Below are positions 32,738-43,244 of a stretch of 64,000 nucleotides of DNA, piece by piece (positions within the stretch are counted from its first letter, which is position 1; the number at the start of each line of letters is the position of its first letter). The translations under genes were made by a program, and so were the position numbers. The notes beneath the pieces were generated by a model that saw nothing but the letters and a program-made list of their open reading frames with translations, ran no database searches and was not told the origin of the DNA. The DNA comes from Rutstroemia sp. NJR-2017a BVV2 (lineage: Eukaryota > Ascomycota > Leotiomycetes > Helotiales > Rutstroemiaceae), in NCBI GenBank assembly GCA_002946415.1, contig NJPS01000046.1:1116001-1180000 (forward strand). Direction: 5' to 3'.

Positions 32738-33971
32738 CTATAGAGGCGGTTCAACGCCGGAAGTACCTAGAACATCTTCTATCACATCCTCAGGGCCCAC
32801 TCCATCCAAAAGCTCCTGAATTGCATTCAGATCACTTCCCCATTGTAAACTCCTTTCCCTTTCTGGCTCAACAATTTCAATACGATGGAGGTAGATTTTC
32901 CGAGCAGCAAGGGCGATCAGAGATGGAGTAGCGTATTCCAGGCCATGGAGTGGTGCAAGACACCTAATTAAATGTTAGCGGAAGTAGAGTTTGATAAATA
33001 AGATAAAGCCTACTTGACCAGTTTGTCAAAATGCTTTGTTGCTGTCGCTGAGATGCCGCCGCCTACAGCTCGATGAATCCGGAGAAATGAAGCAATATTC
33101 TGCTGATATTGCTTCAATTCAACCGTAACTGTAGCCTCTTGACTCTGTTGGGCTAGGCGTTCGATATCCTTTTGTCATATGAGCGTCGATCTTGTTTGGA
33201 AAAGTTACAATCACTAACCGTTACGGTTATCCTCGCCCATAGATCATCCTCCGGTAGTAGAGTAGGGCTCCTTTTAACCACAGAGGATGTCGAAGCTGTG
33301 TCGTCGCCATACATATCATCTATGTTTGGGAACCCATCTTCAGGATCATGAACATGTGAAATGAACATGAAATCGTTCAGATGTTTCGTCAACCTACGAC
33401 CTTCGCCACCTGCCAGTGCTGCAATAAATAGGAATCGCTTCGGCGCGCTCTGAACTGAGGTTCTTGTGAAAATGCGCTTCGTTCGCATAAGCTCAAGAGC
33501 TTGGATTTGGACCTGCTTTGGCGCTTCATCCAAATTCTTAGCGATTATGACATTTGCTATCCTTTTATTCTCGAACGTTTCCGAAACCGACGATCTATTC
33601 ATTGGCTGGAAAGATGGCATCTGCAGGAAATAGGAATCGTTCCGCGTTCGCACGGGGGAGTTGGATCGAGTAGGAACCGCATCGACGGAGAGTATAGCGT
33701 GCGCGAAATCATCGAGAGTGGTGTCGACGTTGCAGTCGATAACAGCGTAGGTTAATCCGAATACCTTTGACGCGACCTTGATATCATTAATACCAACCAT
33801 CATATGAATCAATAAGCAGGGGCATACCAATTCAAGTTCTTGAACAAGGTCATCTAGGGCCTCGGGGACTGTATCGATGATACAGTGCTCCTCTGCGATT
33901 AGACATATCAGCGCAGCAAGCTCCAAATCACTGAGCTCATGAATCTTGTTAAGCAATGCCTCGTCTGCCAT
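32738..33971 (-). CDS. Magnesium-chelatase-like AAA-type protein
   Basis: Matches a conserved ascomycete family annotated as magnesium-chelatase-like, a divergent AAA-type module of unknown substrate; fungi make no chlorophyll, so the name reflects homology only. Four exons, 33971-33828, 33776-33219, 33168-33014 and 32963-32738, give 360 residues; the three introns are 50-51 nt. Landmarks are ELSDLELAALICLIAEEHCI at the N-terminus, NVIIAKNLDEAPKQVQIQAL followed by RTKRIFTRTSVQSAPKRFLF in the middle (the Walker B-like region), FMFISHVHDPEDGFP, and the lid-like IHRAVGGGISATATKHFDKL and LHGLEYATPSLIALAARK near the end. No classical P-loop is visible, as in this family. The first intron is 51 nt with no stop, so it looks coding if not spliced. 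Divergent from VPS16 across 271 bp. Confidence 0.8.
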
Positions 33972-34242
33972 CAATCCATATAGAAAATGATTCACCAAAG
34001 CCCATCCTCCATGAGCCGGCGACAAGAACAAGAGTTAATGAAATTGAAGTCCCTAATATCTGCAATGAGAGCTGCGGGTACAAGTTGTGCATGAAGTATG
34101 ATTGAATGTCGGTCGTTGATGAATGCTAGCACCAAGCTTTGACCACACCTTAAGTCAGGAGCTTCATCAACTTGCGGAAAACAAGACATCTCTCGAGGCA
34201 CCAACAACTTCAGCAAAAGATGCAGATTTGTATGAAGTGATA

Positions 34243-37222
34243 ATGACGAGTCCAACAGCAGAATGGCAGAAGGTGGGGGATAAATTTTATCGAAAAATAC
34301 AGCTTTATACAGCTGTATTTGATCAAGATTTGGAGCTGGAGAACTACGTTGTCACGGGATGTTCTTACGGAGGTGCTATCGGTGTGTTAAAGCTTCCCTA
34401 TTTTGCCTTGCGCTGCCATGTTTCGCCATTTGCAAGTATTCAGTTGGGATACAGTAGTTCACGGGCGATGCTTCAGCTATGTTGAAGCCCGAGGTTCCTA
34501 TGGCTTTATACCGCACTGTCTCTGCATTTGCAACTTGCGGTACTCTGCCGCACGACTTGAGAGACTCTGTACTACGTGAAAGCCTAGAAGAAGTCTTCTG
34601 GGTTTCTATAAAGTCTTTAACAAGCCACTCCATGTCACCAATCTTTGCGCTTTCATTCACACACACGTGGCAAAGCGTCCAAGTTATATGCTCTCATCGT
34701 ACCCTCTAACTCTACGAATATAGCGCTCTATCGAGACGAGGCAAAACTTCAGACATTTCGAGGCTCACAGGCTCATAAGGCCAGTATTGATATATACAGC
34801 TGTGCTGGTAAATTGATCAGACGTATCAATTGGGACCAGGGATCTATCAAAGGTCTTGGCTGGTCAGAGGATGAGCAGCTCATTGTTGTTACGGCAGACG
34901 GTACAGTCCGATGCTATTATGACTTACAGGGAGACTTCAATCAGTTCTCATTGGGGAATGGCGCCGACGAATATGGTGTAGAATCATGCAGGTATGTGAT
35001 TCCAGGAATTTCCTTCCCGTCTCAAGCTAAGTGCTCTAGGTTTTATGGCTCTGGGTTTGTCGCTCTGCTTTCGAACAATCACTTGGTATCTGTTTCTAGA
35101 TATGAAGAACCCCGTCCGAAATTGCTTGCAGCCCCACCGGATGGCGAGGTCCATTCTTGGACGATCATACCACCAGCATACACTCTCTCCAGATCGATCG
35201 AAGTTCTGTTAAGTATAGGTCAAACTATACATGTTGCTGATGCAGCTGAATCTGAAGATCAGTTTCTTGACATTGGACCGTTCACTCATATCAATGTTTC
35301 CCCAAATGGTAAATACGTGGCCCTTTACACTGAAACGGGAACGGCATATGTTATCACAAGCGATTTCCAAAACAGACTCAGTGAACACAATTCAAAATCA
35401 AGGACGCCGCCTAAAGACGTTCAATGGTGTGGTAATGATGCTGTTGTTATCGCTTGGGAAGATGAGGTACATGTCATTGGGCCAAATGATGCTGTAAAGT
35501 TTTACTACGATGGTCGTGTTCACGTAGTTGCTGGCATGTAGATTCTCTTTCTATTTAATAGATCGCTGCTAACTTTTTGAAGATCATGATGGCGTCCGCT
35601 TAATCACAAATGAAGTCTGCGACTTTTTGCAAAAGGTCCCTGAAGTCACTGATGCAACTTTCAGATTTGGATCTGAGGCATCAGCTTCGATATTGTTAGA
35701 TGCCGTTGAGCAGCTAGAACAGCAATCACCAAAGGCTGACGATAACATCCAGTTGATTAGACCTAACTTGGTAGAAGCAGTTGATACTTGTGTAAGTCTC
35801 ATCTTTCCAGAAGTATTTCATATATCACTAACAATTATCCAGGTGAAAGCTGCAGGTCATGAATTCAATATCCACTGGCAAAAGCAGCTTCTCAAGGCCG
35901 CCTCCTTCGGAAAATCTGTCCTCGATGTCTACAACAGTGATGACTTCGTGGATATGTGTGAAACCCTTCGTGTACTCAACGCTGTTCGATATTATGAAAT
36001 AGGAATGCCTTTATCGTACGAGCAGTTCCTACGCCTAACGCCCGAAAAGCTCGTCCGACGTCTCATCAATCGCCGCGAATATCTCCTGGCACTTAAAATA
36101 TCAGACTATCTCCGCCTTCCCACAGACCGCATCTACGTACACTGGGCGTCCCAAAAAGTACGCGTCGGTTCCGAAGATGAAGACACAATCTGCCGCCTCA
36201 TTGTCGAAAAGCTCGCGGGCAAACGTGGCATATCATTTGAGGAAATCGCCCGCGCCGCGTACGATGAAGGTCGCGGTCGACTCGCCACCTCGCTTCTCAA
36301 CCACGAGCCCCGAGCAGGCAAACAAGTCCCCCTTCTACTCTCCATGTCCGAAGACGAAATCGCCCTCGATAAGGCCATCGAATCCGGCGACTCCGACCTC
36401 ATCATCTACGTGCTCCTGCATCTCAAAAAATCCCTCCCCCTCGCCTCCTTCTTCCGCGTCATCAACACCCGTCCCATCGCCACCGCCCTAATCGAGGCCT
36501 CCGCCCGCACCGACGACATCGCCCTCCTCAAAGACCTCTACTACCAAGACGACCGACGCATCGACGGCGCCAACCTCTTCATCCGCGAAGCCCTCACACA
36601 ACCTGACCCCCGCAGCGCCACCGACAAGCTCTCCCTCGCCGCCAAACTGCTCTCCGACTCCAAAGAAACCGCCTTCGAAATCAAATCCCTCCAAGAAGCC
36701 ACGCAGCTCCTCCGCCTGCAAGAATCCCTTGACAACGACCTCACCGACGCCCTCACCTTCTCGGGGCTCTCCCTCAACGAAACCCTCTTCCAGCTCTTCA
36801 ACCTCGGCTACGTCCCGCGCGCCAAGAAACTCATCGCAGACTTCAAGATCCCAGACAAGACGGCGACGTGGATTCGGCTGCGCGCGCTGGTCAGCAGACG
36901 CGATTGGTCGGCGCTGGAGGAGGTGAGTAAGGCGCGGAAGAGCGCGATTGGCTGGACGCCGTTCTTTAATTTGGTGCTGAGTGCGGGGAACCAGAAGCTG
37001 GCGGGGGCGTTTGTCGAGAAGATTAGAGCCGCGGGAGAGGTCAAGGGTGCGGAGTTGGTGAAGCTGTGGGAGAAGTGTGGGATGAGGGGGAGGGCGGCGG
37101 AGGAGTGTGTGAGGTTGAAGGATGCGGCGGAGTGGGAGAGGTTGTTGGGGGAGTGTGAGGTGGGGAGTGCGGAGGCGAGGGAGGTGGAGAGGGTGGGTGT
37201 TGCGGGGGGGTTGAAGAAGTAG
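34243..37222 (+). CDS. VPS16: Vacuolar sorting protein Vps16 (HOPS/CORVET core subunit)
   Basis: A core subunit of the HOPS and CORVET tethering complexes at vacuole and endosome, partner of the Sec1/Munc18 protein Vps33. Five exons, 34243-34381, 34724-34991, 35040-35533, 35583-35791 and 35843-37222, give 829 residues, the usual length. The N-terminal beta-propeller domain (about 1-400) begins EWQKVGDKFYRKIQLYTAVF and contains WSEDEQLIVVTADGTVRCYY. The C-terminal alpha-solenoid (about 480-820) contains LLKAASFGKSVLD and ETLRVLNAVRYYEIGMPLSY. The first intron is 342 nt, long for this window. Intron 3 (35534-35582) has a GC donor: only the GCATGT...GAAG boundaries restore the family reading HVVADHDGVRLITN. 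Introns 2 and 4 lack in-frame stops. From about 36100 codon use becomes very GC-rich. Confidence 0.93.
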
Positions 37223-37707
37223 GAGTGGGATGCAGGACAGGGAGGTTACGGAGGGGGTTGGGGTGCTAGATAGACAGATAGATTGTTTTATGGTTCTATA
37301 GGACGCGTATCGAGTAATGATTGAAGAGTTCTTTTTTATTCATTACTTCCAAGCCATCATATCATATCATATCCTATCCTCCGCTATGCACATGTTTTGT
37401 AATCGTTACTGCTACAGTGCTATTCGTGTCTTTAACTTTTTGCACCGAAACCAATCGTATGTACCACATCATACAGTCAGTATCCATATGCCACCCACGA
37501 AGCCTTCTATGCCCTATCTTTCGCTTCTTTTTGCTCACTCCCTCTTTCTTCACGCTCCTTAGGCATCACATCATACGCTCTTCATGAACCGAATCTCGAA
37601 TATAATACAAGTCAGCCGAGCCGGCGTTCCCAACTCATAATCATACAATCGTCGAGCACCTCTATTCCCATAACCGACTCCTTTTCTCCCGATCATATAA
37701 ACCTCCC
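37223..37707. other. Convergent 3' intergenic stretch
   Basis: Between the 3' ends of VPS16 and MAS2; contains an ATCAT/ATCCT repeat at about 37357-37380. No gene seen. Confidence 0.45.
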
Positions 37708-39485
37708 TCACCTTCTCCCTAACTTCCACCTCGCAATACGATCCTGAATATCATCCCACTCCAACCTCCTCAGCGCCACGCCCTCCTCCTGTCCCTCCTG
37801 CAACACCACCGTCGGACTGCCACTTCCCCTCCCCGCATTCTGCGTCAGTCCGCCGACAACCTGTTTCGCGACCCTCCTGAGATCCTTCACCGTTAATTCC
37901 TCGATCTTCTTGCACATTTCTCTAACCCCGACTTTGCGGCCATGCACCTGCACTTGTCTCCCCAGATCCTCCAGCTCCACCATTCGGCTCTCTAGATTCA
38001 TCAGGAGCTGTGAGCGGAGTTGGTTTTTCGCACGATTGACTTCTGTTATTGAAAGCGACGAGAAGCCCGTTTCCAGAGTCAGGTTTTGCAGTTCCCGACA
38101 CATGACGTCGAGCATGTGGATGGCTTTGCTGGGGGAGCACGAGGAGGAGATCCCGAAGAGTCCCGAGTCGGTGTAGGAGTGGTTGAAGGCCATGCAGCTC
38201 TCGACCCAGCCGTGTTGGTTGAGGACGTTGGTGTAGAGACGGGAGTACATGCCTTTGCCGGGGCCGCCGGCAGAGAAAGACCCGCCGCCTCCGAGGAGGG
38301 TTTGCAGAGTTGCGAGGGCGTAGATGTCCGGGCTGGAGATGGGGAGTGCTTCGAATGCGAGGTGGATGTGGGTTAGCGCGGGCATCATTGGGCTTATGGG
38401 AGGAGGGAGAGGAGGGAGGGCAAGAAATCCGCCGGTGTAGTGGGATGGTTGGTGGAGCTCGAGAGGGTTGATGTAGGGAGTGTGCTGGACGGAGGCATTT
38501 TTCGAGGCGGAGGTGGAGAGGTTCTTGAAAAATGGAATGCGCGAGATCAAATTAGATGGCTTCTGGGGAGGTGATGCTGGTGTAGAAAATGATGCAGAGC
38601 CACTGCTAGATTCGCTTGACTCTGATTCCAAAGAAGTTTCCGCGCCTGTTTGCGATAGTAGTGGGGCTGACTTGGGCATATCCCCAAAATGTTGTTCTGC
38701 GAGCTTTACGGCAACGTCATGTTGCACGCCAGCGAACGCAACTACCATTCTCTCCGGTCTGTAGAAGGTTTCCCGATATGCTTGTATAGTGTTCCTGTCA
38801 ATTTCTGAAAGTCGCTCCTTTGGACAGAGTAAAGGATTTCCCAGTGTATTGTCTTTAAAGGCCGCCAGGTGAACGAGCTCTGGAAGAATTAACTCTGGCT
38901 TTGACCAGATCTCTCCAATCTCATACGCTGCGGTTTCCAACTGTTGTTCCACCTCCTCTTCTGTGATTTTGGGGTTTCGAATCGTTTCGGCAAGAAGAGC
39001 GACAGTAGTCGGCACGGCAGAGTTGAAGGTAGCCGACTGGTACATCAAGGATTCTCTCGACGAGGCGCATTGGATGTTTCCACCTAAGGATTCGATTGCC
39101 TCTAACATCTCGTCGCCGGTTTTGTTATCTGTGGATTTAAACGCCAACCTATCCATAATATGACTGCATCCTCTGAGGTATTCATTTTCGTATCGGGATC
39201 CCGCATCGATGTAGACACCGATACCGGAAAAGTGTCCTGGCAAAGCTTCGGTCGCAACTCGAACACCATTGGAAAGGGTGGTGATTTGATCTAGTTCTGC
39301 TGGATCCTTTTGGGTGGTTAGTTAAGTGATAACAGCACAGGGAGGGGCAATCTTCAAAATACCTTCTGTAGCGGGTCTACGACTGTAGCCAGGCTCCTGG
39401 AGCGGAAGGTCGGTAAGACATTGGGTATCGTTCTCTTGGTGGAAGTGGCCCTCGTCAGCGCCCTTGCGGAAGGATTCCTTAACAT
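37708..39485 (-). CDS. MAS2: Mitochondrial processing peptidase alpha subunit
   Basis: Substrate-recognition subunit of the matrix peptidase that cleaves import presequences, acting with beta-MPP. Exons 39485-39363 and 39306-37708 (56-nt intron) give 573 residues. Exon 1 encodes a clear presequence rich in Arg, Ser and Thr (MLRNPSARALTRATSTKRT), so the ATG at 39485 is well supported. The M16 fold starts at DQITTLSNGVRVATEALPGH. The alpha subunit lacks the HxxEH zinc site, and here GCSHIMDRLAFKST stands in its place. The glycine-rich loop that contacts presequences is present (LGGGGSFSAGGPGKGMYSRL, near residue 379). A Ser-rich insertion (about 265-300) precedes the second half. The C-terminus ends in RLEWDDIQDRIARWKLGRR. 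Confidence 0.95.
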
Positions 39486-40180
39486 GCTGGATACACTCGG
39501 CAGAAAATTCGGGGGTGGTCGTAATCAAATCGACCTCGTCGTCGTGAGTCAACAGCAATAGCTACGTAACGCAGACCTGGAACTACATAGAAAATCGAAA
39601 ATCTTGAACTCGGCTTTTCCCGGCATGCCAAGAATGACATTTTTCTGGTCGTGGCGCTGGAAGCTGCTTGGTCGGACTGATAGCGGCTTATCTAACCCTA
39701 ACCTTAAGGCATACGTACATTAGCCTCGACGACTGTGCCCCGATTTTGCCCCAGTCGTCCATCCGTTGCCATGGTGGTTCATCAGCGGCGCCGCTCACGT
39801 GCATGCATACCGCATTTTCCCATGCGAAGCGTAGTTCTTTGGGCGAAGACATCAAAGAGGTCATTTCTTTATGTTAATGGCGGCTATACACATATCGCTT
39901 GTCTGAGGTACTTTTGTTTATCCGGTCTTATTGTTGAGATGCGATGTTCGCTGCCTGCCCATATTCCTCTGGGAGTCTGGGCATTGCTGTTGTGTAAGGT
40001 TACCTACCGGCGGGCGACTTTGACGTTACATGATTATCTGAGAGCGAACGAAGTTCAAGGAACTGAACTGGATCTGGAAAGGGAAGACTCATTGGAACAG
40101 GAAACGCTCGTCAAAAAGGACCTGGCCCTGTTTCCGGCCAATTTCCCATGTACTCGTGCCATGCTATCCTGCAAATGCCA

Positions 40181-40275
40181 GAACTATTAGAATGCTAGAA
40201 GAGTAGAATGGTAGAATCCCAGATTACTAGACGACTAGAACATTACTAGAACGCTAGATTGATTAGATAGCAGCC
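40181..40275. repeat. Diverged CTAGAA minisatellite
   Basis: About nine imperfect copies of a 9-12 nt unit containing CTAGA or GTAGAA, in the noncoding interval between MAS2 and DMA1. Confidence 0.6.
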
Positions 40276-40472
40276 GACTACAGACAAACAGACGACTTTG
40301 TCGGCTAGGCAAACCTTGGGTTCTTGTTCATGCTGGATTAGTTGAGTGCGAGCAATATACAAAGCATATATCCATCAGCTTTCTTCCTTCAGCCATTCAC
40401 TGACCGCAATCCCTTGAATACGAATCATACCTCACAAGTCATCTCTCCTCGCTCCCCATACGACCATATATA

Positions 40473-40524
40473 CCACCCACCACCCACCACCCACCGCCCA
40501 CTACCCACTACCCACCGCCCACCG
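40473..40524. repeat. CCACCCA tandem repeat
   Basis: About seven 7-nt units (CCACCCA, with CCGCCCA and CTACCCA variants), strongly strand-asymmetric, about 520 bp upstream of the DMA1 start. Confidence 0.8.
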
Positions 40525-40874
40525 CTGCACGACCCATGGCAATAGACATGTCTTGAGCGCCATTCTCTATTTTCAGATTTCCTGTCGAACCATATTTACT
40601 AACTTCTCATGTCTCATGTCGGTCGTCTTCTTCAACCTTCACGACCTCTTGTATCTTCATCTTCACTCAGTTCCATCTTTCGCGGCTCTCGCAACCCGAA
40701 AGCATTCTAGAATTCCTCTCTGCTTCTCACGCCTCCCACGCCTCTCCCTGTACAGCCATACCAAGACGTGCAAGCTCAAGCCAACCCACCCACCACGCTC
40801 CCGAGGGAAAATAAAAAAACGGGCCTATCAATCACCTGAGTATCCTTCCAATTCCTCTTCACGAAGCCTACAAC

Positions 40875-40911
40875 GTATCTATCTATATCTACATATCTAC
40901 ATATCTACATA
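40875..40911. repeat. ATCTACAT tandem repeat
   Basis: Three to four copies of an ATCTACAT-type unit in the likely DMA1 leader. Confidence 0.65.
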
Positions 40912-41042
40912 TTCGAGTCCTTCTCCCTTCCCATTGTGCGGTACACATTTCACTACATATTCGAGATCCCTCCTATAAACGTGCGTTTTGACAGAAGACT
41001 AAAAATCGGGGAGTTTTTCCTCCTGCTTTTCTCCCAAATTCA

Positions 41043-43244
41043 ATGTATTCTTCGGTGCCTGGTCCGGCGTGGAATCCAACTTCTGCAACATCATCAACAA
41101 TTGTTCGAGAGCGATCCTCCTCAACCCAAGCAACATCCCCACAGCCATCCTCGCCGACGTCACTCACTTCAAGAGGTCGATTAAGGGGCTTAAGTTATTT
41201 GCGGAGCTACACTCAGAATCACCTGTTGTCGAGAGAAAGTCACAGTCACACTCACAATTCCAATTCTACGACGAGTAACAATAATAATATTTCACGACCC
41301 ACCGTCTCACGAGCTACAAGCTACCCTTCCCCAACTTCATCCCCCACGTCTAGTACTGCACCTCACGCTCACGCTCCCGGATCTGCAGTTTCGCCTGCTA
41401 CTCCTGCAACAGAAACCACCACACAAACTTCGCCCACGGCTCAAAGATCCACAACCACCGCCGAATCATCTGCTCCAGGAACAAACAGCCAAGATAATTT
41501 GGGTTCGACGAGCGGTTGGCTACCGACTGTGGGAGGCCACAGCGGAGTGTCAAGAATCGCCACACAGCCACTGTCTACCGCAACTGCTTCATCTTCTGCC
41601 CTACTATCAGGAAACGGGTCGACCACGGTAACTACTGATCTCACAGCGTCTATGGCTAGGACTCGATCTGCGGGAACTGGGGGAGCGACCGATATGCCAT
41701 CACTAAATGGGTCTGCCTCTGCCGGCGGGACTCACCACGACAAGAGTGGAATGTCGCATCAATTACCATCCATTCGATTCTCCGCGCATCAGGATCCCAG
41801 AGCACATCGTCCATCGCTTGTATTCACACCTATGAGTCGCATTTTACCGACAGGAAAAGAAGTAATTAAGGTGGGTCGATACTCTGAACGAGATAATCAA
41901 GCGCCGCAGACACCGAATGTGCCATCATCCGCTCCCGTTGGTTTCAAGTCAAAGGTTGTTAGCAGGCGCCACTGCGAGTTCTGGTTCAGCGATGGTCGCT
42001 GGTTTATTAAAGATGTGAAGAGCTCCTCTGGCACATTTTTGAATCACATTCGGCTAAGCCAGCCCGGGACTGAATCCAGACCATATCCCGTCAATGATGG
42101 TGATATAGTACAACTGGGTATTGATTTCAAAGGGGGAGAAGAGATGATATTCCGATGCGTCAAGATCCGAGTGGAGCTCAATAAAGGCTGGCAGACAGGA
42201 CCCAGCAGTTTCAAGTATGTATTCGTTCAACCCTCTCTGTTTGCTTTCTTGAACTAATATCATTCCTCACACAGTGTACAATCCCATAAACGTTTACGTG
42301 AGCTCAACAACATGAAGAAACAGTCTGGAAGTGGTGCCAGCGGGTCATCCCAGGATTGCTCCATTTGCCTGGGGCCAATTGCTGTATGTGCTGAAACACG
42401 TTCTATATTGCTTACCCACTGACTTTTTATATAGCCATGCCAATCGTTATTTGTAGCGCCTTGTTCCCACACGTGGCACTATAAGTGTATTCGAGTTATC
42501 ATAAACGGCCCCCATTGGCCTCATTTTATATGTCCCAATTGCCGCAGTGTAGCGGATTTGGAAGCGGAGCTGGATGACCCAGATGGAGAATGGGAAGAAT
42601 ATCTTGCCTCGGATGCCGAACTTGAGGTTGAAGCCCAACCAGAACCACCAACAAAGGTAACGCCCGCCAACACGACAGACGCTAGTAGTGAAGACCTGGC
42701 TGTTTCAGCTCACCAACAGGACAGCATCAACGCCACGGCAGCTGGGACGATGGAGGCTGGACGCACCCTCGAGCCTGAGATACCCCGCCAGCGGAACGCA
42801 CCTCAAAGCGATGAGGAACTGGACGTTAGCGACGCATCGAGTACAAGTGCCCAAGTACATGAAGATATGGCTTTCCTCGCTGTCGCCGATTCGCCTCCGT
42901 TATCCGCTTCTGCGACCCCTATTCCCCGGGTGAACAATTCTACCATTCCTCCTCTTGATATCATTCCGCGGAAACCAGTTCCCAGTTCTGCATCAGGCTC
43001 ATCCTCCCGCGCTGAGCAGGGGCGTGGTTCACCAAGTCCCAATGGATTACGCCCTGCTCTAACGGATCCTCTAACCGGAGAAGGGCCTATGACACCTCGA
43101 AACGATGCCGGCCCCTTTGTCTTCGATGGTAGTGCGGGTCGAGCATCCGGTGTGCGACTGGCTCTTGGATTGGCCGATCTCAACACGGAAACGGCGGTGC
43201 AAAGTCCCGCCACACCTCAGGTTACACCACAAACGGCTTCATAG
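41043..43244 (+). CDS. DMA1: FHA-RING E3 ubiquitin ligase (Dma1 type)
   Basis: Dma1-family ligases combine a phosphothreonine-binding FHA domain with a RING finger and control the spindle checkpoint, septation and septins. Exons 41043-42214, 42275-42383 and 42435-43244 give 696 residues. A disordered Ser/Thr-rich N-terminus of about 255 residues precedes the FHA domain. Its hallmark residues are GRYSERD near 277, [11 protein letters not shown] near 303 and [13 protein letters not shown]. The RING (about 419-470, CSIC to CPNC) is built across introns 1 and 2: CSICLGPIA, then [19 protein letters not shown] and FICPNCRS. The C-terminal 220 residues are acidic and disordered, longer than in the yeast proteins. 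It is convergent with the ADF-H gene. I am sure of the family; one-to-one orthology to DMA1 is inferred. Confidence 0.9.

Larger units (their letters stand above)
39486..41042. other. Divergent promoter region of MAS2 and DMA1, repeat-bearing
   Basis: Shared upstream region of two divergent genes. Contains three short tandem-repeat tracts (listed separately) and CT-rich leader sequence before DMA1. The frame at 39735-40190 is not protein-like. Confidence 0.45.
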
